Part shown: piece after piece, positions 43,501 to 52,144 of the stretch | Layout: every line of letters begins with the position of its first letter | Numbering within the stretch: position 1 is the first letter of the stretch | NCBI GenBank assembly: GCA_963816545.1 | Contig: CAWFLE010000020.1 | Span: forward strand, 124,001 to 188,000 | Source of the DNA: Albimonas sp963816545 | Lineage (GTDB): Bacteria > Pseudomonadota > Alphaproteobacteria > Rhodobacterales > Rhodobacteraceae | Length of the DNA: 64,000 nucleotides | Direction: 5' to 3' | The notes under the pieces: model-generated | What the model saw: the letters and a program-made list of their open reading frames with translations, nothing else | What the model was told of the DNA's origin: nothing | Database searches by the model: none | Made by a program: the position numbers and the translations under genes

Positions 43501-43834
43501 GCGCCAGCGCCTCGGGCGTCGGGCCCACGAAGACCATGCCCGCCGCCTCGACCGCGCTCGCGAAGCCCACGTTCTCCGACAGGAACCCGTAGCCCGGATG
43601 CACCGCATCCGCGCCCGCCGCTACAGCCGCCGCCACCACCGCCTCGATGTCCAGATAGGCGCGCGCCCCCTGCCCCGGCAGACGCGCCGCCTCGTCCGCG
43701 CGCCGGACATGCAGGCTCGCCGCATCGTCGGCGGAGTGCACCGAGACCGTGGCGATCCCCATCTCCGCCGCCGTCCGCGCGATGCGGACGGCGATCTCCC
43801 CGCGGTTGGCGATCAGCAGCTTCCCGAGACGCAT
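40549..43834 (-). pseudogene. Fused biotin carboxylase-BCCP-carboxyltransferase, many frame breaks
   Basis: The underlying gene encodes a single-chain acyl-CoA carboxylase of about 1,095 residues. N-terminal biotin carboxylase: MRLGKLLIANRGEIAVRIAR, GYGFLSENVGFASAVEAAG, then GGGGRGMRAV and IEANPRIQVEHTVTEEVFGL. The biotin domain has the biotinyl Lys at 42275-42277 in LEAMKMQHVV. The carboxyltransferase follows (FTEYGGIAPAAQRHRRSLED; LVGVVSGRCFAGNAALLGCC; FMVGPEAEKTGAG). These blocks appear in order but in three frames, with a dozen or more breaks, some in C/G runs. Such dense, uniform damage with preserved motifs points to sequencing indels. The CoA ligase and hydratase genes nearby suggest acyl-CoA carboxylation; acetyl-, propionyl- or other is unclear. 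Confidence 0.75.
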
Positions 43835-43933
43835 GCGCTCCCCCTCTCCGACTCCCGGCCGAAGAAGGTCCTCCGGCGCGGGGGGAACAGACCCGCCCCC
43901 CGCGCCCGCGTCAAGACGTCAACCTGTCAACCG

Positions 43934-44044
43934 TCAGGTCAGGAACAGCCGGATCGCGAAAGCCACGGCCCCGACGCAGGCCACGCCGCCGAACCACAGC
44001 AGCACGAACCACCCCAGCCGCGTCCCCCAGGGCTTCCACGCCAT
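43934..44044 (-). CDS. DUF2474-like small membrane peptide of the CIO oxidase
   Basis: A 36-residue open frame, easily missed. It begins with the ATG that shares its A with the cioB stop (TGATG) and reads MAWKPWGTRLGWFVLLWFGG, then a hydrophobic stretch ending AIRLFLT. One membrane span and the position directly after cioB match DUF2474, tiny proteins at the end of cyanide-insensitive bd-type oxidase operons (comparable to CydX). They likely stabilise the oxidase. Coupling to cioB translation supports a real gene. Confidence 0.78.
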   Translation of the reverse strand: MAWKPWGTRLGWFVLLWFGGVACVGAVAFAIRLFLT

Positions 44045-45057
44045 CAATGATACCCCTTGTCGGGATCCAGCTTGCCCCGGAAAACCCAGTAGGCGAAGGC
44101 CGTGTAGGCGAGGATCAGCGGGATCAGCACCGCCGCCCCCACGAACATGAAGAGCTGCGACTTGTACGGGCTCGCCGCCTCCCAGATCGTGACCTCGGTC
44201 GGCACGATGTAGGGCCAGATGGAGATCCCCAGCCCCCGAAGCACATCAGGAACAGCAGAAGCGACAGCAGGAACGGCCAGTAGTCATGCACCCGCGTGAC
44301 CAGCGACCGGAACAGCAGGAACGTGATCCCCGCCAGCGCCAGCGGAACCGGGGCCGCGAGCACGATCTGCGGCCACGCGAACCACCGCTCGAAATAGCCC
44401 TGCCGCAGGAACGGCGTGGAGATCGACGGCGACGATGAACCCCACCGTGGCGATGGCCGCGACCCAGGCGATGCGCCGCGCCCGGTCCCGCACCTCGCCC
44501 TCCGTCTTCATCACCAGCCACGTGGCGCCCAGCAGCGCGTAGCCGACCATGACCGCGACGCCGCACAGCGCCGAGAACGGCGTCAGCCAGTCCCACCAGC
44601 CGCCGGCATAGGCCCGCCCCTCGACCTCGACCCCCTGGAGGATGGCCCCGAGGATGATCCCCTGCGCCAGCGTCGCCACCAGGGACCCGAGGATGAAGCT
44701 CGCGTCCCACGCCCAGCGGTGCTTCGTGGCCTTCCACCGGAACTCGAACGCCACGCCCCGGAAGATCAGCGCCAGCAGCATGGCGATGATCGGGGGATAG
44801 AGCGCGGGCATCAGGATCGCGTAGGCCAGCGGGAAGGCGGCGAAGAGGCCGCCGCCCCCCAGCACCAGCCAGGTCTCGTTGCCGTCCCACACGGGCGCGA
44901 CCGAGTTCATCATCAGGTCCCGGTCCCGCTTCTTCGGGAACAGCCCGAACAGCAGCCCGACGCCCAGGTCGAACCCGTCCAGCACCACGTAGATGTAGAT
45001 GGCCGCCGCCAGCAGGAACGCCCAGGCGACCGTCAGGTCGAAGCTGTAGTCGATCAT
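44044..45057 (-). CDS. cioB: Cyanide-insensitive terminal oxidase subunit II (CioB/CydB), two frame breaks
   Basis: An integral membrane subunit of about 337 residues. The N-terminal part reads VLDGFDLGVGLLFGLFPKKR, then MMNSVAPVWDGNETWLVLGG, the classic CydB motif. Near 44425 and again near 44245 the family sequence changes frame (VLAAPVPLALAGITFLLFR; then IWPYIVPTEVTIWEAASPYK). The net length is a multiple of three, so two opposite indels are likely. It ends LDPDKGYH. It overlaps cioA by four bases and is followed by the DUF2474 peptide. The complex oxidises quinol with oxygen. Confidence 0.87.
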
Positions 45058-46489
45058 CCGCCCGCTCCCTGCCCCTGCGGCTTGCCGGAGCCGTGGATCT
45101 GCGGCGCGGCGTCACGCCAGCGGTCCGCACGGGGCCCTCGGATTCGGGGCTCTCCTCCACCAGGTCCGGCCGCGGCGCCTTGGCCATCAGCTTGAACACG
45201 TAGCGCGTGCCCGCGCCGAACATCACGAAGTAGACGATCACGAAGGCCATCAGCGACGTCCCCACCGCCTGCGCCGCGATGGGCGAGACCGAGTCCGCCG
45301 TCCTGAGCAGCCCGTAGACCGTGTAGGGCTGCCGCCCCACCTCGGTCGTCACCCACCCCGCGATCACCGCCACGATCCCCGACGGCCCCATCACGGCCGC
45401 GAACCGATGCAGCCAGCGGTCCTCGTAGAGCCGCCCGCGCCACCGCGCCCACGCGCCCCACAGCCCGGCGGCCAGCATCGCGAACCCGATCGCCACCATC
45501 ACCCGGAAGGACCAGAACACGATCTCCACGGGCGGGCGCCGGTCCTTGGGCACGGTCTCCAGCCCCGCCAGCGGCGCGAACGGATCATGCTTGAGGATCA
45601 ACGAGCTCAGATACGGGATCTCCAGCGCGTACCGCACCTCCTCCGCCTCGTCGTCGGGTATCCCGAACAGGATCAGCGGCGCGCCGTCCTCGTGGCTCCG
45701 GAAGTGCCCCTCCATGGCCATGACCTTGGCGGGCTGATGCTCCAGCGTGTTCAGCCCGTGCGCGTCGCCCAGCATGATCTGCAGGGGCGCGGTGAACAGG
45801 ATCATCCACATGGCCATGGAGAACATGGTCCGCACGTCGCGGTTCTGCGCTCCCGCCCGCAGCAGGTGCCAGGCCCCGACGCCGCCCACGATGAAGGCTG
45901 TGGTCAGGTACGCCGCCGTCAGCGTATGCGCGAGCCGGTAGGGGAACGACGGGTTGAAGATCACCTTCCACCAGTCCACCGGCAGGAACTGCCCGTTCGG
46001 CCCGATGGCGTAGCCCGCCGGCGTATGCATCCACGAATTCACCGACAGGATCCAGGTGGCCGAGATCGCCGTCCCCACCGCCACCATCGCGCAGGCCGCC
46101 ATATGCAGCCCCGGGCCCACCTTCTCGCGCCCGAACAGCATGATGCCCAGAAACCCGGCCTCCAGGAAGAAGGCGGTCAGCACCTCGTAGGCCATCAGCG
46201 GCCCCAGCACCGGCCCCGTCTTGTCCGAGAACACCGACCAGTTGGTCCCGAACTGGTAGGACATGGTGATCCCCGACACGACGCCCATGGCGAAGACCAG
46301 CGCGAAGATCTTCACCCAGAACCGGAACAGCCTCAGGTATCGCTCCAGCCCGGTCCTGAGCCACATGGCGTTGAGCACCGCGAGATAGCTCGCAAGCCCG
46401 ATGGAGAAGGCGGGGAAGATGAAATGGAAGGCGACCGTGAACGCGAACTGGATGCGCGCCAGCGTGACCGCCTCGAAGCTCTCGAACAT
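45054..46489 (-). CDS. cioA: Cyanide-insensitive terminal oxidase subunit I (CioA/CydA), one frame break
   Basis: A quinol oxidase haem subunit of about 478 residues. MFESFEAVTLARIQFAFTVA, then FHFIFPAFSIGLASYLAV, carries the haem-ligand His. KIFALVFAMGVVSGITMSYQ, FGTNW and EVGRQPYTVYGLLRTADSVS match CydA, with the short Q-loop typical of the CIO type. A break near 45125 shifts the last 20 codons; the corrected end is QIHGSGKPQGQGAGG, with the stop overlapping cioB. CIO-type oxidases work at low oxygen and resist cyanide and sulfide. The start is the ATG at 46489. Confidence 0.9.
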
Positions 46490-46639
46490 CTTGGGCTCCG
46501 TGCGCAGGCAGGCCCCGACAGGATAGCCGGGGCTTCCTCGCAACGGCAGCTAGGTCCTGCGCGCCCCCCCGGCCACGGGGCTGCGACGTTTTCCCGGGCT
46601 GCTGGGCCGCGGCGCGTCGCCGCCGCGAACCCGTGATCC

Positions 46640-46942
46640 TCAGCCCCGCCGCGGAACCGCGGCCTTCAGCCCCGCCGCGGACCCGCGGCCCTCGGACCCG
46701 CCGGCGGAACGCCGCCAGCGCGCCCAGCCCCAGGACCATCGGCGCGCCCGCCGCCGGAACCGGAACCGCCGCGGCCGCCTCGTCGCCGATCTCCAGCACC
46801 GGACGCCGCCCGACCACCGCGTCGGAGGACGAGACATACGGCGCCACTCCCAAGGCGCCTCCTCCAGCCTGAACCCGAAATCGCCGCAGGTCCCCGCCAG
46901 CCGGTCCTGCACGGTCGCGGCGGCCGCCCTCGACGTCTGCAT
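46640..46942 (-). pseudogene. Remnant of a VPLPA-CTERM-like surface protein
   Basis: Minus-strand reading in two frames gives an N-terminal piece (MQTSRAAAATVQDRLAGTCG, then FGFRLEE) and, after a frame change near 46855, a piece ending AAAAVPVPAAGAPMVLGLGA, then LAAFRRR. The V-P-V-P-A, hydrophobic span and Arg cluster is the layout of the VPLPA-CTERM sorting signal found in Rhodobacterales surface proteins. No signal peptide or upstream body is present, so this is a decayed or truncated gene, or one damaged by indels. The surrounding 46490-47106 holds no other gene. Only the C-terminal signal is convincing. Confidence 0.45.
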
Positions 46943-47106
46943 GCCGCCCCCCGAAAACAACCAACCTAACGCCTCGTCAGCATCCCATCCCACCGCGCAA
47001 GCGACGTCATCTTCATCCGGCCCGCGCGCCCCCCGCCTTCGCTTGCCGCCGCCCGCCGCACCCGCTACCTCCCCTCCCGCCCCCGCCCCAGACCGGAGCC
47101 TCCCGC

Positions 47107-48324
47107 ATGACCCCCCTCCGCATCGTCGGCGCCGAGATCCTGCTCCCCTCGGGCCTCCAGCGCGCCGACCTCCTGATCCGGGACGGGCGCATCGCCGCCA
47201 TCGGCGACGCGCCCGAAGGCGCCGCCACCCTCCACGCCCACGGCCTCCTCGTCGCCCCCGCCATGATCGACATCCACGGCGATGCGTTCGAGCGCGCGGT
47301 CATGCCCCGCCCCGACGTCTACATCCCCCTCGACGTGGCGCTGCCCGACGCGGACCGCCAGCTCGCCGCCCAGGGCATCGCCACCGCCTATCACGCCCTC
47401 ACGCTCAGCTGGGAGCCGGGCCTGCGCTCCGTCCCCCGCGCCGAGGCCTTCCTCAAGTCGCTGGCCCAGCTTCGCCCCCGCCTCGCCGTCGAACACCGCG
47501 TGCAGCTCCGCTGGGAAACCTTCGCCACCGAGGCCATCCCCCTGATCGAGCGCGCCCTGACCGACCCGATCCGCCCCGCCGTCGCCTTCAACGACCACAC
47601 CTCGATGGCGCTGCGCAGCTTCGACCAGCCGGTTCACCAGCGCCCGTTCGAGCACTCCGCCGACTACGTCCCCGTCCCCTTCGACCACCCGCGCCTGCGG
47701 GCCCGCATCGCCTCCTCCGCCCGCCGCGCGGGCCTCTCGGAGGACGCCTACCTGACCCTGCTGGAGCGCGTCTGGGCCCGCCGCCCGGACGTGCCCGCCG
47801 CCATCGCCCGCGTCTCCGCCGCCGGCTTCGCCGCCCGCGCGCCGATGCTCAGCCATGACGACAGCCAGCTTGAAGCGCGGGCCTTCCACCGCGCCCGCAA
47901 CGTCCGCATCGCCGAGTTCCCGATGTCGCAGGACGTGGCCCGCGACGCCCGCGCGCATGACGAGCCGGTGGTCCTCGGCGCCCCGAACGTGCTGCGCGGC
48001 GGCTCCCATATCGGCTCCCTCTCCGCGGCCGAGATGGTGGAGGCCGGCCTCTGCACCATCCTCGCCTCGGACTACCACCACCCCTCGATGCTGGCCGCGA
48101 TCTCGCGCCTGGAGGAGGAGCGCCGCGCCCCCTTCCCCGCCCTGTGGTCGCTGGTCTCCCTGAACCCCGCCCGCGCCCTCGGCCTGACCGACCGCGGCGA
48201 GATCGCGGAAGGCGCCCGCGCCGACCTCGTCCTTCTGGACCGCACGAAGGGCCGCCCCCTCTCGGCCCGCGCCACGCTCAGCGGCGGCCGGATCGCGCAC
48301 CTCACGGGGGACCTGCTGGGCTGA
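47107..48324 (+). CDS. phnM: Phosphonate metabolism protein PhnM (amidohydrolase)
   Basis: An amidohydrolase of 405 residues. PhnM hydrolyses alpha-D-ribose-1-methylphosphonate-5-triphosphate to the 5-phosphate and diphosphate in the C-P lyase pathway. The metal-binding motif is seen in MIDIHGDAFERAV, VEHRVQLRWE, LSHDDSQLEARAFHRA and ASDYHHPSMLAAI. It stands without other phn genes, which usually cluster (phnGHIJKLMN). It may belong to a phn set located elsewhere or have another amidohydrolase role. The frame is intact. The start at 47107 has only a weak ribosome site. Confidence 0.85.
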   Translation: MTPLRIVGAEILLPSGLQRADLLIRDGRIAAIGDAPEGAATLHAHGLLVAPAMIDIHGDAFERAVMPRPDVYIPLDVALPDADRQLAAQGIATAYHALTLSWEPGLRSVPRAEAFLKSLAQLRPRLAVEHRVQLRWETFATEAIPLIERALTDPIRPAVAFNDHTSMALRSFDQPVHQRPFEHSADYVPVPFDHPRLRARIASSARRAGLSEDAYLTLLERVWARRPDVPAAIARVSAAGFAARAPMLSHDDSQLEARAFHRARNVRIAEFPMSQDVARDARAHDEPVVLGAPNVLRGGSHIGSLSAAEMVEAGLCTILASDYHHPSMLAAISRLEEERRAPFPALWSLVSLNPARALGLTDRGEIAEGARADLVLLDRTKGRPLSARATLSGGRIAHLTGDLLG

Positions 48325-48900
48325 GGCCCGGCGCGCCCCGCAAGCCGCCGCGCCTGGCGGAACGGCCGCGGCGGGACGTGCAGGATCGGCAGGCAGACGG
48401 CGCCTCGAACGGCCCCTCCGCCGCGCTCTGGCGCCTCCGCACCCGCGCGCCGTGCAGCCCCCGGGCGCGCCCGCGCCCGGCATCCCGACCGAGGGATCGC
48501 GTCCCTTGACCGGCCGCGCCTCGTCGAGGACCCGCGTCTCCAGCCCGCCGCCCGCGCCGACTCCACGAATCTCCGCCGCCTCCCCCGCCCGCTCGGCGCT
48601 CGGCAGCCCCGCCATGCGCTGCATGGCAAGACCGCAGCCGCGTCTCGGCGCAGACAGCCGACCTCGCGGGGAGCGGAGAAGCCGGTCAGGTGCCCGCCCT
48701 CCGGCCGATATGTTAGGATTCCGGTAACATTTTCTAAAGAATGTCGTTTATTTTCAGATAGATACCGGAACGCCCCCGACCCGATTTTCGCATGCGAAAA
48801 TACCCCCCCGTTTCGCTGCGAAACGCCCGCGGGACGGGCGGCCGGGCGGGCGATGCGCCTCCGCGTCAGCGGAGGGCGCGAGATCCGTCCCGGCCGCCCC
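48325..48900. other. Gene-free gap with AT-rich island between convergent genes
   Basis: The 576 bases between phnM and the TauE/SafE gene hold no open frame I can support. The first 380 bases are ordinary GC-rich DNA. From about 48710 to 48800 base use turns strikingly AT-rich, and several inverted repeats occur. Because both flanking genes point into the gap, ordinary promoters for them are not expected here. It may encode a small RNA, hold a binding site, or be a remnant. Confidence 0.5.
48719..48824. repeat. Nested inverted repeats in AT-rich island
   Basis: TTCCGGTA (48719-48726) and TACCGGAA (48763-48770) are inverted 8-mers 36 bases apart. Between them ACATT and AATGT frame TTCTAAAG. 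Just right of this is a perfect 18-base palindrome, ATTTTCGCATGCGAAAAT (48784-48801), followed by GTTTCGCTGCGAAAC (48810-48824). The TTTCGC/GCGAAA half-sites recur at 51889-51904. Confidence 0.7.
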
Positions 48901-49650
48901 TCACATCCCCCGAACCGCCAGCGCCGCCCCCGCCGCCGCCAGCACCGCCAGCACCCCGACCCGGAACGCCCGCTCCGGCAGCCTCCGCCGCAGCGCCTCG
49001 CCCGCCTTCACGCCCCCGATGGCCAGCGCCACCCCGGCCGCCGAGACGCCCGCCGCCCCCCAGGTCAGGATCCCCAGCCGCGCCAGCGCCGCCGCCATGG
49101 TCAGGCTCGACAGCGTGAAGCTCAGATTCAGCGTCTGGATCATCACCCCCCGCGGCATCTCCAGCGACATCAGGAACGGCGCGACCGGCAGGACCTGGCT
49201 CCCCGTCAGCCCGTTCACCACGCCGGTCGCCAGCCCCACGGCCGGGCGCAGCGGCCGCTCCCAGCCCGCCCGCAGCCGCCAGTCCGGCCGCGCGAGCGAG
49301 AACCCGCACCACCCGATCAGCGCCAGCCCCAGCGCCGCCCCCGCCGTATCCCCCTCGACCGAGCCCAGCAGCGCCGCCCCCAGAACCACCCCCGCGGGCG
49401 CCGCCAGCAGCATCGGCCAGAACCGCCGCACCGCGGGCGCCAGCGGCCCCGCCCCCAGCATCACCGCCGCGTTGGAGGCGAGCGAGGGCGCCAGCGCCAG
49501 CGGCAGGCTCGTCTTCAACCCGAGCGCGAGCGCCAGCAGCGGCAGGCATGTGGTGGAATAGCCGAGCCCCGTCGCCCCCTTCACGAACCCCGCCGCCAGC
49601 ATGGCCGCGGCGATCCACAGAAGCTCGGGCCCCGAGAACCCGGCCCCCAC
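48901..49650 (-). CDS. TauE/SafE family membrane protein
   Basis: A 249-residue membrane protein with about eight spans in two similar halves, as in TauE/SafE sulfite or anion exporters. It has AAGFVKGATGLGYSTTCLPL, and GVVNGLTGSQVLPVAPFLMS marks the second repeat. The frame begins with GTG at 49650, one base after the DUF1513 stop, so it is probably the last gene of the imelysin-DUF1513 operon. Most such operons I recall do not include TauE. Its substrate is unknown. Confidence 0.85.
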   Translation of the reverse strand: MGAGFSGPELLWIAAAMLAAGFVKGATGLGYSTTCLPLLALALGLKTSLPLALAPSLASNAAVMLGAGPLAPAVRRFWPMLLAAPAGVVLGAALLGSVEGDTAGAALGLALIGWCGFSLARPDWRLRAGWERPLRPAVGLATGVVNGLTGSQVLPVAPFLMSLEMPRGVMIQTLNLSFTLSSLTMAAALARLGILTWGAAGVSAAGVALAIGGVKAGEALRRRLPERAFRVGVLAVLAAAGAALAVRGM

Positions 49651-49651
49651 C

Positions 49652-50740
49652 TCAGACCGGCCGCCGGTCGGGCCCGACGGGCACGAGGTGGTTGTCGAAG
49701 GAAAGCCCCAGCCGCGTCTCGCCCGCGGTCTCGCCGTCCGCGCCCAGCCGGCGCAGGCCCCCCGTCCCGTCCGACAGCAGCATCCCCGCCCCGCAGGGCG
49801 CCGCCCCGCACACGTCCCCCTGCGCCTCCTGCACGAGGAACGCGCCCGTGCCCGCGTCGAACACCTGCGCGACCCCGCCCCTCGGCGAGGTCACCGCCAC
49901 CCGCGCTCCGTCGCCCGAGAACGCGACGCTCCCGCCATAGCCCTTCAGCCGGGCGTGGTCCGGCGCCTTCAGCAGCCGCAAATCCTCCCCCCGGCGGTGG
50001 AGCGCCAGCATCGCCGGCGCCGCCTCCAGGTCCCCCTGCCACTGCATCGCCGCCGCGACCAGCCCGTCCGACCGGCGCGCGAGATGGCGGAGGGAGGCGA
50101 GATGCTCCGGCGGCTCCGCCACCTCCAGCACCCGCCCCGTGCCGGCCGAGACATAGGCGAGGTTCGGCCGCATGCTCGGCAGGTTCAGCTTCGCCCGCCC
50201 CATGGCGGGATGCGTCAGGATCCCCCCGTTCGCCACCGCCAGCACCCCCGGCGCGGCCAGCAGCACGTCATGGGGCCCGACCCCGCCCGAGGGGAACTCG
50301 TCCAGCCGCGCCCAGGTCTCCGCGTCCCAGACGCCGATCCGCCCCTCGCCCGCCTCATAGGCGTTCTCGGGCGTATAGAGGCGCAGCCCGTCCTCGGAGA
50401 AGCAGCCATGGCCGTAGAAGTGCCGCCCCGCCGGGCTCTCCAGCCGGGCCGCGACCCGCCCCCCGGCGCAGTCGATCACCAGCCCGAAGGTGCCCGGCCG
50501 CCGCGCGAAGGCGACCGCGAGCGGGCGGTGCGGGTGGGCGGCGGCGGCGTGGCCCCGGTCCGGCAGGGGGATGCGGAAGGCCTCCGCCCCCTCGCCGGTC
50601 AGGCCCACCAGCGCATAGCTCCCGTCCGGCAGCTTCGCCGCCGCGACATGGGAGGGGGCGCCCGCCGCCGCCCATCCGGGCGAGGCGGCGGAGGCCGCCA
50701 GCGTGGCTGCGGCCGAAGCGAGGAAGGCGCGTCGATCCAT
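49652..50740 (-). CDS. DUF1513 protein, beta-propeller-like, iron locus
   Basis: A 362-residue exported protein with a Tat-like leader (MDRRAFLASAAATLAASAAS; RRAFL). The mature region has repeats typical of a seven-bladed propeller (GHGCFSEDGLRLYTPENAYE; GGVGPHDVLLAAPGVLAVAN; HLASLRHLARRSDGLVAAAM). DUF1513 usually follows an imelysin gene in iron-uptake operons; its task is not defined. It starts two bases after the upstream imelysin gene ends, so the two are co-transcribed. Confidence 0.85.
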   Translation of the reverse strand: MDRRAFLASAAATLAASAASPGWAAAGAPSHVAAAKLPDGSYALVGLTGEGAEAFRIPLPDRGHAAAAHPHRPLAVAFARRPGTFGLVIDCAGGRVAARLESPAGRHFYGHGCFSEDGLRLYTPENAYEAGEGRIGVWDAETWARLDEFPSGGVGPHDVLLAAPGVLAVANGGILTHPAMGRAKLNLPSMRPNLAYVSAGTGRVLEVAEPPEHLASLRHLARRSDGLVAAAMQWQGDLEAAPAMLALHRRGEDLRLLKAPDHARLKGYGGSVAFSGDGARVAVTSPRGGVAQVFDAGTGAFLVQEAQGDVCGAAPCGAGMLLSDGTGGLRRLGADGETAGETRLGLSFDNHLVPVGPDRRPV

Positions 50741-50742
50741 CT

Positions 50743-51777
50743 TCAGTCTCCATCCGCCGAGTTGAAGCCCGCCGTCAGGCCGAGCGCCGGCGCGAGGGTG
50801 GCGCCCACCCGGTCCCGCGCCGCCCGGATCGCCGTCTGGGCGGACTCGACCTCGAGGCGGGCGCCCGGGTCCTCCACCGCCTCCGCGATCGGACGGGGGG
50901 CGCGTTCCGTCACCTCCAGGGCCCGCGCCCAGACGGCGTCGAGGGCGGCGGCCTCATCCCCGGTCAGCGCGGGGGCGAATGCGGCGGTCAGGGCCCGCAA
51001 CGCCTCCACCGACAGCGCCACGTTTCGCAGCGAACGGCCCGAGCGCCAGGCCTCCGCCAGACGGGGCCGCGGCCGGTCGAAGGTCCCGAGCGGCAGGCCG
51101 AGCCGCTTGTCGAGGGTGAGCTCCATCTCGCCCCGGAGCGCGGTGAAGAGGGCGCGCACCGGCTCCTCCGCCGAGCGGTAGAGGTCCGAGCCCTCGCCGG
51201 CCGAGAGCATGGCGGGGGCCTGGTCCTCCCGCCATTCCCGGTCCAGCTCGGACGCGATCGCGGCCAGATCCCGCGCCACGGCGGCCAGCAGGCGGCAGGG
51301 ATAGCCGGAGGCGGCCTCCACCTCGAAGATCAGCCGCTCCAGCGCGAAAAACCCGCGGGCGGCGATGGAGACCTGGCGGAAGCTCTCCTCGGAGCCGACC
51401 ACGGGGTCCTCGTCCGAAAGAAGCCCGTCCAGCGCCCGCCGGCCGAAGCCCTTGGGGTCCGGCCAGAAGGCGATGGCGAGCGCCCGGCCCTCGGCCTCGG
51501 CCGGGCCGAAGCGGTAGGGGGAGACGGCGATCCAGGCGTCGAAGGCGTCCTGGTAGGCGGCCTTCAGCGCCTCGGCGTCGGGGGCGGCGCAATGGGCCTC
51601 GGCGGCGTCCTCCAGCGCGCGGGTCCGATCGGCGAAGCGGGATACGGCGGGAAGGATCAGCCCCTCCACCGCGTTGCGCGTGATCTCGCGGTAGGTGTCG
51701 GGCGGCTGCTGGGCGGCGGCGGGAAGGGCCGCGGCGGCGAGGGCGAGCGCGAGGAGCAGGCGCCGGGTCAGGGTCAT
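50743..51777 (-). CDS. Imelysin-family protein (smaller of two)
   Basis: A 344-residue exported imelysin/peptidase M75-fold protein. The leader is MTLTRRLLLALALAAAALPAA, of which residues 1-20 are the hydrophobic signal. The core includes DAWIAVSPYRFGPAEAEGRA and FWPDPKGFGRRALDGLL, and FFALERLIFEVEAASGYPCR replaces the usual GxHxxE segment with a variant. Imelysins bind iron or haem-type ligands at the periplasmic side and often pair with a di-haem oxidoreductase and DUF1513, as here. The start has two operator-like dyads upstream. Confidence 0.87.
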   Translation of the reverse strand: MTLTRRLLLALALAAAALPAAAQQPPDTYREITRNAVEGLILPAVSRFADRTRALEDAAEAHCAAPDAEALKAAYQDAFDAWIAVSPYRFGPAEAEGRALAIAFWPDPKGFGRRALDGLLSDEDPVVGSEESFRQVSIAARGFFALERLIFEVEAASGYPCRLLAAVARDLAAIASELDREWREDQAPAMLSAGEGSDLYRSAEEPVRALFTALRGEMELTLDKRLGLPLGTFDRPRPRLAEAWRSGRSLRNVALSVEALRALTAAFAPALTGDEAAALDAVWARALEVTERAPRPIAEAVEDPGARLEVESAQTAIRAARDRVGATLAPALGLTAGFNSADGD

Positions 51778-52144
51778 GCGGCCTCCGGGGCGGGGGTGAA
51801 GCGGGGGGAGGATGCGCCCGGGCGGGCGGCCCCGGCAAGGGCGGGACGGGCGGGACGAGGCGCGGAACGGCGGCGTTCCGCACGGGGCGTTTCGCGTGCG
51901 AAACAGGGGACGGCGGCGGCCGCATCCAGCGTTTTCAACGGCTTGCTGGAGCATGTTTGTAGAATTAACCGTTCTGGCAACCATTTCGCCCCCGCCCGAA
52001 GACCGGGCGCCGGCCACGCCGCGCCACGCCCGCGAGCCGCGGCGGGCGCCCCAGCAACCCCAGGCGGACTCTCCGCGCCGCGGCCCGGCCCAACGGGAGG
52101 CGAGGCGTCAGCCGAAGCCGACGGGCGGGAGATCCCGTGCGAGG
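51778..52144. other. Upstream region of the small imelysin operon
   Basis: A 367-base gap between the di-haem gene and the imelysin gene. A local AT-rich stretch (about 51940-51985) holds AGAA-N7-TTCT (AGAATTAACCGTTCT), a loose dyad in the style of iron-regulator boxes, and a minus-strand TTGCCA that could be a -35. This marks a promoter separate from the upstream genes. There is no open frame. Confidence 0.5.
51862..51904. promoter_or_regulatory. Two adjacent operator-like palindromes
   Basis: GCGGAACG-GCGG-CGTTCCGC (51862-51881) and GTTTCGC-GT-GCGAAAC (51889-51904) are strong inverted repeats 85-127 bases before the imelysin start. The second shares its half-site with the palindromes at 48784-48824. 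They are probable repressor sites; the regulator is unknown. Confidence 0.5.

Noticed and set aside
40549..43834. Programmed frameshifting in the carboxylase gene
   Set aside because: There are too many breaks, in both directions, with no slippery heptamer plus structure pattern. Sequencing indels explain them more simply.
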